This document shows positions 34,798 through 43,512 of a DNA stretch of 64,000 nucleotides, one piece after another. Below the pieces are notes generated by a model, which saw only the letters and a program-made list of their open reading frames with translations, had not been told where the DNA came from and made no database searches. Numbering within the stretch: position 1 is the first letter of the stretch; the number at the start of each line of letters is the position of its first letter. Source of the stretch: Flavobacterium sp. TAB 87 (GTDB lineage Bacteria > Bacteroidota > Bacteroidia > Flavobacteriales > Flavobacteriaceae); NCBI RefSeq assembly GCF_001529295.1, contig NZ_LLWK01000035.1, forward strand, positions 1-64,000, read 5' to 3'. Made by a program: the position numbers and the translations under genes.

Positions 34798-36021
34798 ATG
34801 AGATTACACAGAAATTTAGTTTATACTACCATTGACGCTTTAAATGCCATTTTCAACGAAAAAGAATATGCCGATAAAGTGGTAGCCCGATCATTAAAGA
34901 AAGACAAACGTTGGGGAAGTTCTGACCGAAAATTTGTTGCCGAAACCATTTACGAAGTAGTTCGTTGGAAACGTTTATATGCAGAAATTGCTGAAGTAAA
35001 AGAACCATTTGATCGAGATAATCTTTGGAGAATGTTTGCTGTTTGGGCAGTTTTAAGAGGATATCCTATTCCGGATTGGAAACAATTGGAAGGGACACCC
35101 GTTAGAAAAATAAAAGGCCGTTTTGATGAATTATCAAAAATTAGAGCTTTAAAAGAATCTATTCCAGATTGGATGGATGAATTGGGTGTAAAAGAGTTGG
35201 GTGAAAAAATTTGGGCTACTGAAATTGCAGCTCAAAATCAACCTGCAAAAGTTATTCTTCGTGTTAATACATTGAAGACGACCAAAGAAAAACTACATGC
35301 CATTTTAATGGATTTGAATATTGAAACTGAGTTTTTACAAAATCAACCTGACGCATTGGTTCTAAAAGAAAGAGCGAATGTGTTTTTGACGGATGCTTTT
35401 AAGCAAGGATTCTTTGAAGTTCAAGATGCAAATTCGCAATTAGTAGCCGCATTTCTAGATGTAAAACCTGGTATGCGTGTAGTAGACACATGCGCAGGTG
35501 CTGGAGGAAAAACATTGCATATTGCTTCTTTAATGGAAAATAAAGGACAATTAATTGCAATGGATTTGTATGAAAGCAAATTGAAACAATTGAAAATCAG
35601 AGCTAAAAGAAACGGCGCTTTTAATATCGAATACCGCATTATTGATACTACAAAAATCATCAAAAAACTGCATGAAAAAGCAGATCGTGTCTTAATTGAT
35701 GCGCCTTGTAGTGGTTTGGGAGTTTTAAAAAGAAACCCAGATGCAAAGTGGAAACTACAACCTGAATTTATTGATAATATTCGTAAAGTACAATCGGAAG
35801 TTTTAGAGAGTTATTCTAAAATTGTAAAACCAGGTGGAAAATTAGTTTATGCTACTTGCTCGATCTTACCTTCAGAAAATCAAGAACAAATTCAGAAGTT
35901 TTTAAAGACTGAAATCGGAAAAGAATTTGATTTTGTAAAAGATCAAAAAATTCTAGCGTCAGAATCTGGTTTTGATGGCTTTTATATGGCTTTACTAGAG
36001 CGCAAAGACAAAGCAGAATAA
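34798..36021 (+). CDS. RsmB/NOP-type RNA (cytosine-5) methyltransferase
   Basis: The 407-residue protein has an N-terminal helical RNA-binding domain and a C-terminal SAM-dependent methyltransferase. SAM motif I reads VVDTCAGAGGKTLHIASL. The two catalytic cysteines are in DAPCSGLGVLKRNPDAKW (motif IV) and YATCSILPSENQEQI (motif VI), the hallmark of RNA m5C methyltransferases. The closest known role is 16S rRNA m5C967 methylation by RsmB, but other rRNA or tRNA targets are possible in this phylum. It has its own promoter and a strong shared terminator. Confidence 0.9.
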   Translation: MRLHRNLVYTTIDALNAIFNEKEYADKVVARSLKKDKRWGSSDRKFVAETIYEVVRWKRLYAEIAEVKEPFDRDNLWRMFAVWAVLRGYPIPDWKQLEGTPVRKIKGRFDELSKIRALKESIPDWMDELGVKELGEKIWATEIAAQNQPAKVILRVNTLKTTKEKLHAILMDLNIETEFLQNQPDALVLKERANVFLTDAFKQGFFEVQDANSQLVAAFLDVKPGMRVVDTCAGAGGKTLHIASLMENKGQLIAMDLYESKLKQLKIRAKRNGAFNIEYRIIDTTKIIKKLHEKADRVLIDAPCSGLGVLKRNPDAKWKLQPEFIDNIRKVQSEVLESYSKIVKPGGKLVYATCSILPSENQEQIQKFLKTEIGKEFDFVKDQKILASESGFDGFYMALLERKDKAE

Positions 36022-36042
36022 ATTTTAGCATAAAAAACATCT

Positions 36043-36080
36043 AAAAAGAGCCACTTTAAATTGATAAAGTGGCCCTTTTT
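36043..36080 (+). terminator. Bidirectional terminator
   Basis: GCCACTTTA (36050-36058) pairs with TAAAGTGGC (36065-36073), and the flanking A and T runs extend the stem with one mismatch. It serves the methyltransferase gene and the convergent yifB-like gene. Confidence 0.85.
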
Positions 36081-36081
36081 T

Positions 36082-37617
36082 TTATCCCAACCAACCATCT
36101 CTGTCCAAACTTCTATATTGGATGGCTTCTGCTATATGCGACGAAATAATATCGGCTGAGGCTTCTAAGTCAGCTATCGTTCTCGACACTTTCAAAATTC
36201 GATCGTACGCTCTTGCAGATAAGTTCAATCTTTCCATTGCAGTCTTTAATAAATTTTTGGATTTTTCATCCAATACACAAAATTCTCGAATTTGCCGTGA
36301 ACTCATTTGTGCATTGTAATGAATAGAATCGGAAATTTCAAAGCGTTTCGTTTGAACATCTCTTGCCTTAATAACTCGATTTCGAATATCAACACTACTT
36401 TCCCCTTTTTGCTCCTCGGTTAATTTTTCAAAAGGAACTGGCGTAACTTCTATATGAATATCAATCCGGTCTAATAATGGTCCTGAAATTTTACTTAAAT
36501 ACCGTTGCATTTCGTGTGGCGATGAAGTTTGTGGTGCGCCTGGATCATTAAAAAAGCCACTCGGACTCGGATTCATACTCGCTACCAACATAAAAGAAGA
36601 AGGATAAGTAACTGTAAACTTAGCTCTCGAAATAGTGACTTCCCTATCTTCTAAAGGTTGCCGCATCACTTCTAAAACATCTCTTTTAAATTCGGGTAAT
36701 TCGTCCAAAAATAAAACACCATTGTGCGCCATAGATATTTCTCCTGGTTGTGGATAACTGCCTCCTCCGACTAAAGCTACACTTGAAGCTGTATGATGTG
36801 GCGAGCGGAAAGGCCGCTGGTTCATCAATCCGACTTCTTTTAACTTTCCAGCAACACTGTGAATTTTAGTCGTTTCTAAGGCTTCTCGCAACGTCATCGG
36901 TGGTAAAATACTGGGTAATCGTTTCGCTAACATTGTTTTTCCCGCGCCTGGCGGCCCAATTAAAATTATATTATGTCCGCCAGCAGCTGCGATTTCCATA
37001 CATCGCTTAATAGATTCTTGCCCACGAACATCGCTAAAATCAAATTCGGGAAAATCTAATGTTTTATAAAATTCAGCGCGAGTATCGACAATGGTTGGTT
37101 TTAAATCTCCTTTACCTTCAAAAAAATCTATCACTTGCTGCACGTTTTCAACACCGTAAACATCCAAATCTGAAACTATCGCTGCTTCTGCTGCATTTTG
37201 AATGGGTAGAAAAAAGCCTTTAAATCCTTCTTCTTTCGCTTTAATAGAAATTGGCAACGCACCTTTTATGGGTTGTAAACTTCCATCTAATGAAAGTTCT
37301 CCCATAATGATATACTTATCGGTTTCAGTGCTTTTAATTTGACCTGATGCCACTAGAATTCCTATGGCAAAAGTCAAATCGTAGGCTGAACCTTCTTTTC
37401 GCAAATCGGCAGGAGCCATATTTATGGTTATTTTTTTGCCGGGCATCGAATAGCCATTATTTTTTAATGCCGCTGCAATGCGGTAACTACTTTCTTTAAT
37501 TGCGTTGTCAGGTAATCCGACCAAGTGATAGCCAATTCCCTTATCCATATTTACTTCAATGGTAATTGTAGTCGCCTCCACTCCAAAGACAGCACTTCCG
37601 TAAACTTTTACTAACAT
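36082..37617 (-). CDS. YifB/ComM family Mg-chelatase-like AAA+ ATPase
   Basis: The 511-residue protein matches YifB/ComM, a hexameric helicase that promotes branch migration during natural transformation in other bacteria. The N-terminal Lon-like domain includes DMAPADLRKEGSAYDL-type sequence (here INMAPADLRKEGSAYDL). The AAA core has Walker A GPPGAGKTMLAKRLPSI and Walker B VLFLDELPEF. REVTISRAKFTVTYPSSFMLVASMNPSPSG and the C-terminal SSRQIREFC plus SARAYDRILKVSRTIADL complete the family pattern. Four-cysteine zinc features seen in some homologues are not apparent. It is monocistronic. Confidence 0.93.
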   Translation of the reverse strand: MLVKVYGSAVFGVEATTITIEVNMDKGIGYHLVGLPDNAIKESSYRIAAALKNNGYSMPGKKITINMAPADLRKEGSAYDLTFAIGILVASGQIKSTETDKYIIMGELSLDGSLQPIKGALPISIKAKEEGFKGFFLPIQNAAEAAIVSDLDVYGVENVQQVIDFFEGKGDLKPTIVDTRAEFYKTLDFPEFDFSDVRGQESIKRCMEIAAAGGHNIILIGPPGAGKTMLAKRLPSILPPMTLREALETTKIHSVAGKLKEVGLMNQRPFRSPHHTASSVALVGGGSYPQPGEISMAHNGVLFLDELPEFKRDVLEVMRQPLEDREVTISRAKFTVTYPSSFMLVASMNPSPSGFFNDPGAPQTSSPHEMQRYLSKISGPLLDRIDIHIEVTPVPFEKLTEEQKGESSVDIRNRVIKARDVQTKRFEISDSIHYNAQMSSRQIREFCVLDEKSKNLLKTAMERLNLSARAYDRILKVSRTIADLEASADIISSHIAEAIQYRSLDRDGWLG

Positions 37618-37769
37618 AATTTCTAAATGTAAATTTTGTCAAATCTAATAAAAATTTTAATACAATTTATCTTATACATTATCAATGGTAATTTTGTAAT
37701 TAAACTTTAAAATTTATAAACACATCCAATTCCCTTTTAAATAATTTTAAAGTCTAAAATAAGAGAACA

Positions 37770-38972
37770 ATGGATTTAAAATCTGGATTGCCTTTTTGGC
37801 TGATAAAAAATGGACTTTCTAAGGACTATAATACTTTAGACAGCGATATTGAAACGGAAGTTTTAATTATAGGTTCTGGAATTACAGGTGCATTGGTAGC
37901 ACATTTTCTATGTGAAGGAGGAGTTAACTGTGTCGTAGTCGACAGACGAATGGCTTCTACAGGAAGTACGACTGCTAGCACTGCCCAATTGCAATATGAA
38001 ATTGATACCTTTCTTTTTGATTTAATCGAAAAAGTTGGTGAAGAAAATGCAGTTAAAGCCTACCAGAAATGCTTAGAATCTATTTATACTTTAGAGAAAA
38101 TAATCAAAAAATTAAAAATAGATGGCAATTTTGAATGGCGATCGAGTTTGTATTTAGCTTCTGATGCTAAAGGCTTTAAAGATTTAGAGCAAGAATATGA
38201 GACTCGAAAAAAATTCAAGCTGCCAGTCACTTTATTGAATCAAAAAGAATTAAAAGATAAATTTAATATTGACAAAAAAGGGGCGTTATATAATGATTGC
38301 TCGGCACAAATTGACACGTTCAAATTGTGTACAGAATTACTAAATTATCACAAAAAAAACTCTGGCCTAGTGGTATACAGTCATACTGACGTAGTAAAAG
38401 TCGAAAACAAAAAAGAACATATAATTGCCATTACTGAAAAAGGATATAAAATTACAGCCAAAAAAATTGTCGCTGCACCTGGATTTGAATCTGAATCATT
38501 ATTGAAAGAGAAAGTGATGCAATTAAATTCTACTTACGTATTTGTAAGTAAGCCATTAAAAGAAGAAGATTTTTGGAATGAGAAATGTTTGATTTGGGAA
38601 ACTGCACGTCCTTATATATATGTACGGACCACCAAAGACAATCGAATTATGGTTGGCGGATTTGACGAAGATTTCCAAAATCCGAAGAAACGTGATGCCT
38701 TAATGGAGCAAAAGAATAAAGCAATTTTAAAAAGATTTAAAAAACTTTTTCCAGATAGTAAAATTGAAGTCGATTTTTATTGGTGCGGCACTTTTGGAGA
38801 GACAAAAGATGGCCTTCCTTTTATTGGCGAACATAAAGAACATCCTAATATGTATTTTGCATTAGGTTACGGTGGAAACGGTATCACTTTCAGCGTAATA
38901 GCGGCTGAAATGATCAAAGATTTATACTTAGGCAAACCGACAGATTCTGATTTATTTGCTTTTGATCGCTAA
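37770..38972 (+). CDS. FAD-dependent oxidoreductase (DAO family)
   Basis: The 400-residue protein has an N-terminal dinucleotide fold, EVLIIGSGITGALVAHFLCEGG, followed by VVVDRRMASTGSTTASTAQLQYE. It has a C-terminal FAD-contacting block, YFALGYGGNGITFSVIAAEMI. This is the layout of D-amino-acid-oxidase/glycine-oxidase-type flavoproteins, and the STASTAQ variant belongs to a branch often near gluconate or pipecolate oxidase names. No Rieske domain is attached. The substrate is unknown. It stands alone before a 550-bp gap. Confidence 0.82.
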   Translation: MDLKSGLPFWLIKNGLSKDYNTLDSDIETEVLIIGSGITGALVAHFLCEGGVNCVVVDRRMASTGSTTASTAQLQYEIDTFLFDLIEKVGEENAVKAYQKCLESIYTLEKIIKKLKIDGNFEWRSSLYLASDAKGFKDLEQEYETRKKFKLPVTLLNQKELKDKFNIDKKGALYNDCSAQIDTFKLCTELLNYHKKNSGLVVYSHTDVVKVENKKEHIIAITEKGYKITAKKIVAAPGFESESLLKEKVMQLNSTYVFVSKPLKEEDFWNEKCLIWETARPYIYVRTTKDNRIMVGGFDEDFQNPKKRDALMEQKNKAILKRFKKLFPDSKIEVDFYWCGTFGETKDGLPFIGEHKEHPNMYFALGYGGNGITFSVIAAEMIKDLYLGKPTDSDLFAFDR

Positions 38973-38977
38973 AATAG

Positions 38978-39022
38978 TTGTATGGAAATTCAGCTCAAAT
39001 AAAGTGATAAATTTCCATACAA
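38978..39022 (+). other. 13-bp perfect inverted repeat after the oxidoreductase gene
   Basis: TTGTATGGAAATT (38978-38990) is repeated inverted as AATTTCCATACAA (39010-39022) around a 19-base loop. It directly follows the stop codon but lacks a T tract, so it may protect the mRNA 3' end rather than act as a classical terminator. Confidence 0.6.
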
Positions 39023-39524
39023 TAAATTATAAAATTATTGCTTTTAAATAGCATTTTAAGGTCTCAAAAGAGCTCTACAATTGGCTTTTCTTTAATTTTT
39101 TGTATCTTTACAGTCATCTAAATGATTTTTAGTTCAAAAGTGAATGTTATTTTTATACTTCATTTTATCTAATTTGTGGTTTCGAATTCTAGAAATCCGC
39201 CTAAAAATCAGTAAAAATTTGCAGCTTAACACTGCATCTTTTTTTTGCCTTTTGGAAGAATTCCATAAACAGGCTTATAATAATCAAATAGAGAAAAGAT
39301 TTTAAGAGAGAACGTATTGTTTTGCAATCTTCAAATAAGTTGCTTTAAAACAGCATTTTACCTGTTTTTTTTTTAAGGATCAGATCAAAAGCAACATTAC
39401 TTTAAAAAAACAAGATATCTTTAAAGGCTTGTATTTAAATGAATTATATTCGAAATGCAAAAAATTAAACTTGTTATCTTGAAATTTATTTTATAATCAA
39501 TTTACAATAAAAAAGGAGCAAAAT
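39023..39524. other. Long intergenic region before the racemase operon
   Basis: About 500 AT-rich bases without a plausible open frame on either strand. Near 39099-39112 a TTTTTTGTATCTTTACAG stretch resembles a promoter (TATCTTTA, one mismatch). Long T runs occur at about 39238 and 39366. A Shine-Dalgarno-like AGGAG stands 8 bases before the ATG at 39525. A non-coding RNA or long 5' leader is possible but not supported by a clear fold. Confidence 0.45.
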
Positions 39525-39959
39525 ATGGAATTTAAAATAATCAACCACGTTACTGGAGAAGATAAAACATATAAAAATGAGACCATTGCTCGTTTTCTAT
39601 TTACACATCTCGAGCAATATGGGGATAAGGTCGAAGATATTTTAAAGTGCATTGATTATGTAATGAACCCAAACAAAGGCGGAACTATTGTAGTGGGTTT
39701 AGAGCATGATGTGATTGTAGGAGTAGTGATCCTAAATAACACAGGAATGAAAGATTTTATTCCCGAAAATATTTTGGTTTACGTTGCAGTTGATAGTTCG
39801 CAACGAGGTAAAGGTTTTGGTAAAAAATTAATGCAAAAAGCGATTAGTATTGCTGAAGGAAATATTGCTTTGCATGTCGAACCAGATAATCCAGCGCTAC
39901 AGTTATATGAAAAACTCGGCTTTACCAATAAATATTTGGAAATGCGTTTAATCAAATAA
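39525..39959 (+). CDS. GNAT family N-acetyltransferase
   Basis: The 144-residue protein shows VYVAVDSSQRGKGFGKKLMQKAI, a classical GNAT strand, Q/RxxGxG/A acetyl-CoA loop (QRGKGFG) and helix. It ends with HVEPDNPALQLYEKLGF, the typical last-helix motif. It is the first gene of an operon with an M20 deacylase 8 bp downstream and two racemases after that. An amino group on an amino acid or dipeptide is therefore a plausible acceptor. An AGGAG ribosome-binding site precedes the ATG, which is rare in this window and suggests strong initiation. Confidence 0.85.
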   Translation: MEFKIINHVTGEDKTYKNETIARFLFTHLEQYGDKVEDILKCIDYVMNPNKGGTIVVGLEHDVIVGVVILNNTGMKDFIPENILVYVAVDSSQRGKGFGKKLMQKAISIAEGNIALHVEPDNPALQLYEKLGFTNKYLEMRLIK

Positions 39960-39967
39960 CCAAAAAA

Positions 39968-41122
39968 ATGGGAACTTTTTTACCCGATTTTATCGAGTTG
40001 CAAGAACTTCGCAAAGAATTGCATCAATTTCCCGAACTTTCGGGAAAAGAATTCAATACTGCGGAAAGAATTGTATCGTTTTTACAAAAATATCCACCCG
40101 ACGAATTAGTAACAACAGTTGGTAAAACTGGAATTTTAGCTACTTATTCTGGAGAAGTATTGGGGCAAACGGTTTTATTTCGCTGTGAGTTAGATGCTCT
40201 TCCCATAAATGAAATCAACATTTTTAACTATCGTTCCGAAACTGAAGGAATTTCTCATAAATGTGGGCACGATGGACATATGGCTATTTTATGTGGTTTA
40301 GCCAAGCAATTGTACTTGAATAAGCCGAAAAAAGGAAAAGTGGTTTTGCTTTTTCAACCTGCAGAAGAAGATGGATCTGGTGCTAAAAAAGTAGCCAACG
40401 ATATTCGTTTTCAGCAAGTAAAACCCGATTATGCATTCGCTTTACATAATTTACCAGGTTATTCTAAAAGTCAGATTGTAATTAAAGAAGGTACTTTTAC
40501 CTGTGCTGTCAATAGTATTATTATCAAACTGAAAGGAATTACTTCGCATGCAGGTGAACCAGAAAAAGGTATCAATCCTGCTTTAGCTATGGCTGAAATA
40601 ACCACCGAATTTCTACAATTGACTCAACCTCTAATGGCTCAAGACAATTTTTGTATTGTTACTCCCATTTACACTGCAATGGGCAAAAAAGCCTATGGAG
40701 TTTCCGCTGGCGAAGGGGAAATTCATTTTACCGTTCGAAGCAACAGCAATAAGCAAATGAGAATTATAGAAGCTAAATTCGAAAACTTTGTCGCAGAAAA
40801 AGCAGCAAAATACCATTTAGCACATACCATAAAATGGACACAAAGTTTTCAAGCCAATGAAAACAGCAAAGACGCTGTTGCATTAATTGAAAATGCCGCA
40901 CTAATAAGCGACTATTCTATTCTAAAAAAAAAACATCCTTTTACTTGGGGCGAAGATTTCGGCTTGTTCACTCAATTGTATTCTGGCGCAATGTTCGGAT
41001 TGGGTTCAGGCGAAGATACTCCTGCCCTACACAATCCTGATTATGATTTTCCAGATGAAATTATAACAACTGGAGTAACTATGTTTCATGAAATAAGCAA
41101 AAAAATTACCAATGCACAATAA
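39968..41122 (+). CDS. M20 family amidohydrolase (N-acyl amino acid deacylase type)
   Basis: The 384-residue protein opens with ELRKELHQFPELSGKEFNTA, the signature of M20D amidohydrolases (hippurate, indole-acetyl-amino-acid and N-acetyldiaminopimelate hydrolases). Metal-ligand regions are HKCGHDGHMAILCGL, FQPAEEDGSGAKK, ALHNLPGY and the C-terminal TWGEDFG plus GSGEDTPALHNPDYDF. It should split an acyl group from an amino acid. It sits 8 bp after a GNAT gene and overlaps alr by 11 bp, so acetylation, deacetylation and racemisation may be coupled. The exact substrate is unknown. Confidence 0.88.
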   Translation: MGTFLPDFIELQELRKELHQFPELSGKEFNTAERIVSFLQKYPPDELVTTVGKTGILATYSGEVLGQTVLFRCELDALPINEINIFNYRSETEGISHKCGHDGHMAILCGLAKQLYLNKPKKGKVVLLFQPAEEDGSGAKKVANDIRFQQVKPDYAFALHNLPGYSKSQIVIKEGTFTCAVNSIIIKLKGITSHAGEPEKGINPALAMAEITTEFLQLTQPLMAQDNFCIVTPIYTAMGKKAYGVSAGEGEIHFTVRSNSNKQMRIIEAKFENFVAEKAAKYHLAHTIKWTQSFQANENSKDAVALIENAALISDYSILKKKHPFTWGEDFGLFTQLYSGAMFGLGSGEDTPALHNPDYDFPDEIITTGVTMFHEISKKITNAQ

Positions 41123-42260
41123 TTCTATTATAGAACTAAATAGTATAGCGTATCAAAATAACATTGATTTTCTAAAAAAAACATTCGGAAAAAAAGTGAT
41201 TCTTTCTGCTGTTATTAAAGGAAATGCATACGGACACGATATTGCTCATTTCTGTACGATGGCTTATGCCGCTGGCATTACTCATTTCTCTGTATTCGAT
41301 GTTGATGAAGCTAAAATTGCACATGCTGTTTTAGGCGACAAAGCTACTATTATGATTATGGGATTTGTTGGCGATACCGATATGGAATGGGTTGTTGCAA
41401 ATCATATTGAATTTTTTGTATTTGATAAGCACCGCTTAACTGCCGCTTGTAAAGCGGCAAAAAAATTAAAAAGCAAAGCCAACGTTCATATCGAATTAGA
41501 AACCGGAATGAACCGAACCGGCTTTGAGCGCAAAGAATTGAAAGAAGTTATATCTTTTTTAAGAGAAGAACAAGATTTTGTTACGTTTAAAGGTTTGTGT
41601 ACGCACTTTGCTGGCGCCGAAAGTATCGCCAATTATTACAGAGTGGATAAGCAACTGAAACGTTTTAACGAGTTGTACGATTACATAGTATCGCAAGGCT
41701 TACAACCAGAGATTAAACATTCTGCCTGTTCTGCCGCTTCGATGATGTTTCCCGAAACACGAATGGATTTGGTTCGAATTGGAATTATGCAATACGGATT
41801 GTGGCCAAGCCCAGAAGTTTTAGTTCATTATTTAAATAGTAAAAAAAGCAAAATTGATCCACTGCAGCGCGTAATTACGTGGAAAAGTAAAGTAATGAGC
41901 CTGAAAAAAGTGGCAGTAGGTGAATTTATTGGATACGGAACGAGCTTTTTGGCCGAGAGAAAGATGAAGATTGCGGTCATTCCTATTGGATATTCTCATG
42001 GTTACAGTCGAGCGTTGAGCAATCAAGGTCGTGTCTTGATACAAGGTCAACGTTGCCTTGTGGTCGGTTCTGTAAATATGAATATGGTCACTGTCGACGT
42101 AACTGATATCGAAAAAATTAAAAAAGGAGACGAAGCGGTACTTATTGGTACTCAAAATGACGTTTCGGTTTCGGTTGCTTCCTTCAGCGACTTGAGCAAT
42201 CTGTTGAATTATGAATTACTAACCCGAATTTCAAAAACAATTCCACGAAAAATAATTTAA
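41112..42260 (+). CDS. alr: Alanine racemase
   Basis: The 382-residue PLP enzyme interconverts L- and D-alanine for peptidoglycan. The Schiff-base lysine is Lys36 in SAVIKGNAYGH. The second catalytic residue is the Tyr of EFIGYGTSF, and the substrate-carboxylate Arg region is MNRTGFE. VGSVNMNMVTVDVT corresponds to the usual CMNM block with Val-Asn in place of Ile-Cys. MDLVRIGIMQYGLWPS matches the conserved RxGixxYG. The gene begins inside the deacylase reading frame (11-bp overlap) and ends 1 bp before the next racemase. A second alr could exist elsewhere in the genome. Confidence 0.92.
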   Translation: MHNNSIIELNSIAYQNNIDFLKKTFGKKVILSAVIKGNAYGHDIAHFCTMAYAAGITHFSVFDVDEAKIAHAVLGDKATIMIMGFVGDTDMEWVVANHIEFFVFDKHRLTAACKAAKKLKSKANVHIELETGMNRTGFERKELKEVISFLREEQDFVTFKGLCTHFAGAESIANYYRVDKQLKRFNELYDYIVSQGLQPEIKHSACSAASMMFPETRMDLVRIGIMQYGLWPSPEVLVHYLNSKKSKIDPLQRVITWKSKVMSLKKVAVGEFIGYGTSFLAERKMKIAVIPIGYSHGYSRALSNQGRVLIQGQRCLVVGSVNMNMVTVDVTDIEKIKKGDEAVLIGTQNDVSVSVASFSDLSNLLNYELLTRISKTIPRKII

Positions 42261-42261
42261 A

Positions 42262-43335
42262 ATGGCTTTTATACAATTATATAGAGAAAAATTAAAAGAG
42301 AATTATACGTTTCTCAACACTATTTTTACGTCAAGAAATATTGAATGGGGAATTGTATCTAAACTTTTGTGTGGAAATAAAATTTATCTTAAAGAAATTA
42401 TTGCTTTAGGAACACATGAGATTCTAGATTCTAGAGTGAGTAATTTACGTAAAATCAAGTCGATTGATCCTAATATTCAAACAGTTTACATTAAACCTCC
42501 CGCAAAACGAAGCATAGAAAGCATCGTAAAATATGCCGATGTAAGTTTTAATACTGAAATCTACACGATTCAGATGCTTTCTAACGAAGCAAAAAAACAA
42601 AATAAAACCCATAAAGTAATCATTATGATTGAAATGGGAGATTTGCGTGAAGGCGTAATGGGCGAAGAATTAGTAGACTTTTATGGCCAAATTCTCCAAA
42701 TGCCAAACATTGAAATTACAGGTATTGGAACCAACCTAAATTGTTTGAGCGGTGTCATGCCAACGCAAGATAAATTAATTCAGTTGAGTTTATATAAACA
42801 ATTAATTGAAGCCAAATTTAATATTACAATTCCGTGGGTTTCAGGAGGAACTTCAGTAGCTATTCCTTTAATTTTAAAAAATGCCAGACCCATGGCGATC
42901 AATCACTTTAGAGTCGGCGAAGCTTTATTTTTTGGAAAAGATTTATTTACGGGAGAAACGATCCAAGGAATGCACGATGATGTTTTTAAGTTATTTACTG
43001 AAATTATCGAAATCACCGAAAAACCAGATACACCGACAGGAGAACTAGGAGAGAATGTGGCAGGTAACACCTTCAGCATGAATGATACTGAAGATTTTGG
43101 CGGTACTTCATTGCGCGCTATTATTGATATTGGTTTGTTGGATATGCAACCTCAATATTTAGACGCAGATGATCCCGATATTACTATAATTGATGCGAGT
43201 TCTGATATGTTGGTTATTGATATTTCTAACTCTAAAAAGAACTATAAAATAGGGGATTTAATTTCCTTTAAAATAAAATACATGGGTGCTTTATATCTTT
43301 TGAATTCCGATTATATCGAGAAAACGATCGCATAA
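42262..43335 (+). CDS. Alanine/ornithine racemase-like PLP enzyme
   Basis: The 357-residue protein is a fold-type III PLP enzyme of the YhfX/ornithine racemase branch. Its probable Schiff-base lysine is Lys34 in GIVSKLLCGN. Other family stretches are ILDSRVSNLRKIK, IIMIEMGDLREGVM and PWVSGGTSVAIPLI, the glycine-rich phosphate loop, followed by INHFRVGEALFFGKD. Clostridial relatives racemise ornithine. The substrate here is not proven. It starts 1 bp after alr, giving a four-gene operon with two racemases. Confidence 0.85.
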   Translation: MAFIQLYREKLKENYTFLNTIFTSRNIEWGIVSKLLCGNKIYLKEIIALGTHEILDSRVSNLRKIKSIDPNIQTVYIKPPAKRSIESIVKYADVSFNTEIYTIQMLSNEAKKQNKTHKVIIMIEMGDLREGVMGEELVDFYGQILQMPNIEITGIGTNLNCLSGVMPTQDKLIQLSLYKQLIEAKFNITIPWVSGGTSVAIPLILKNARPMAINHFRVGEALFFGKDLFTGETIQGMHDDVFKLFTEIIEITEKPDTPTGELGENVAGNTFSMNDTEDFGGTSLRAIIDIGLLDMQPQYLDADDPDITIIDASSDMLVIDISNSKKNYKIGDLISFKIKYMGALYLLNSDYIEKTIA

Positions 43336-43350
43336 TAGTGTTGCAAATAG

Positions 43351-43396
43351 AAAAAGAGAAGTTAAACAAGTCAGGTTTTGCTTCTCTTTTGTTTTT
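43351..43396 (+). terminator. Probable terminator of the racemase operon
   Basis: AAAAGAGAAG (43352-43361) pairs with CTTCTCTTTT (43381-43390) around a 19-base loop, followed by GTTTTT. Confidence 0.65.
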
Positions 43397-43512
43397 AAAT
43401 CGAGAAAAAATAAAGAATAAATAATTTTTATTCTAATAATAGGTCCTATTTAAAAACTATTCGTAAATAGTATAGTAAAATCTTATATTTTTATACAAAA
43501 TAACCAAATCGT

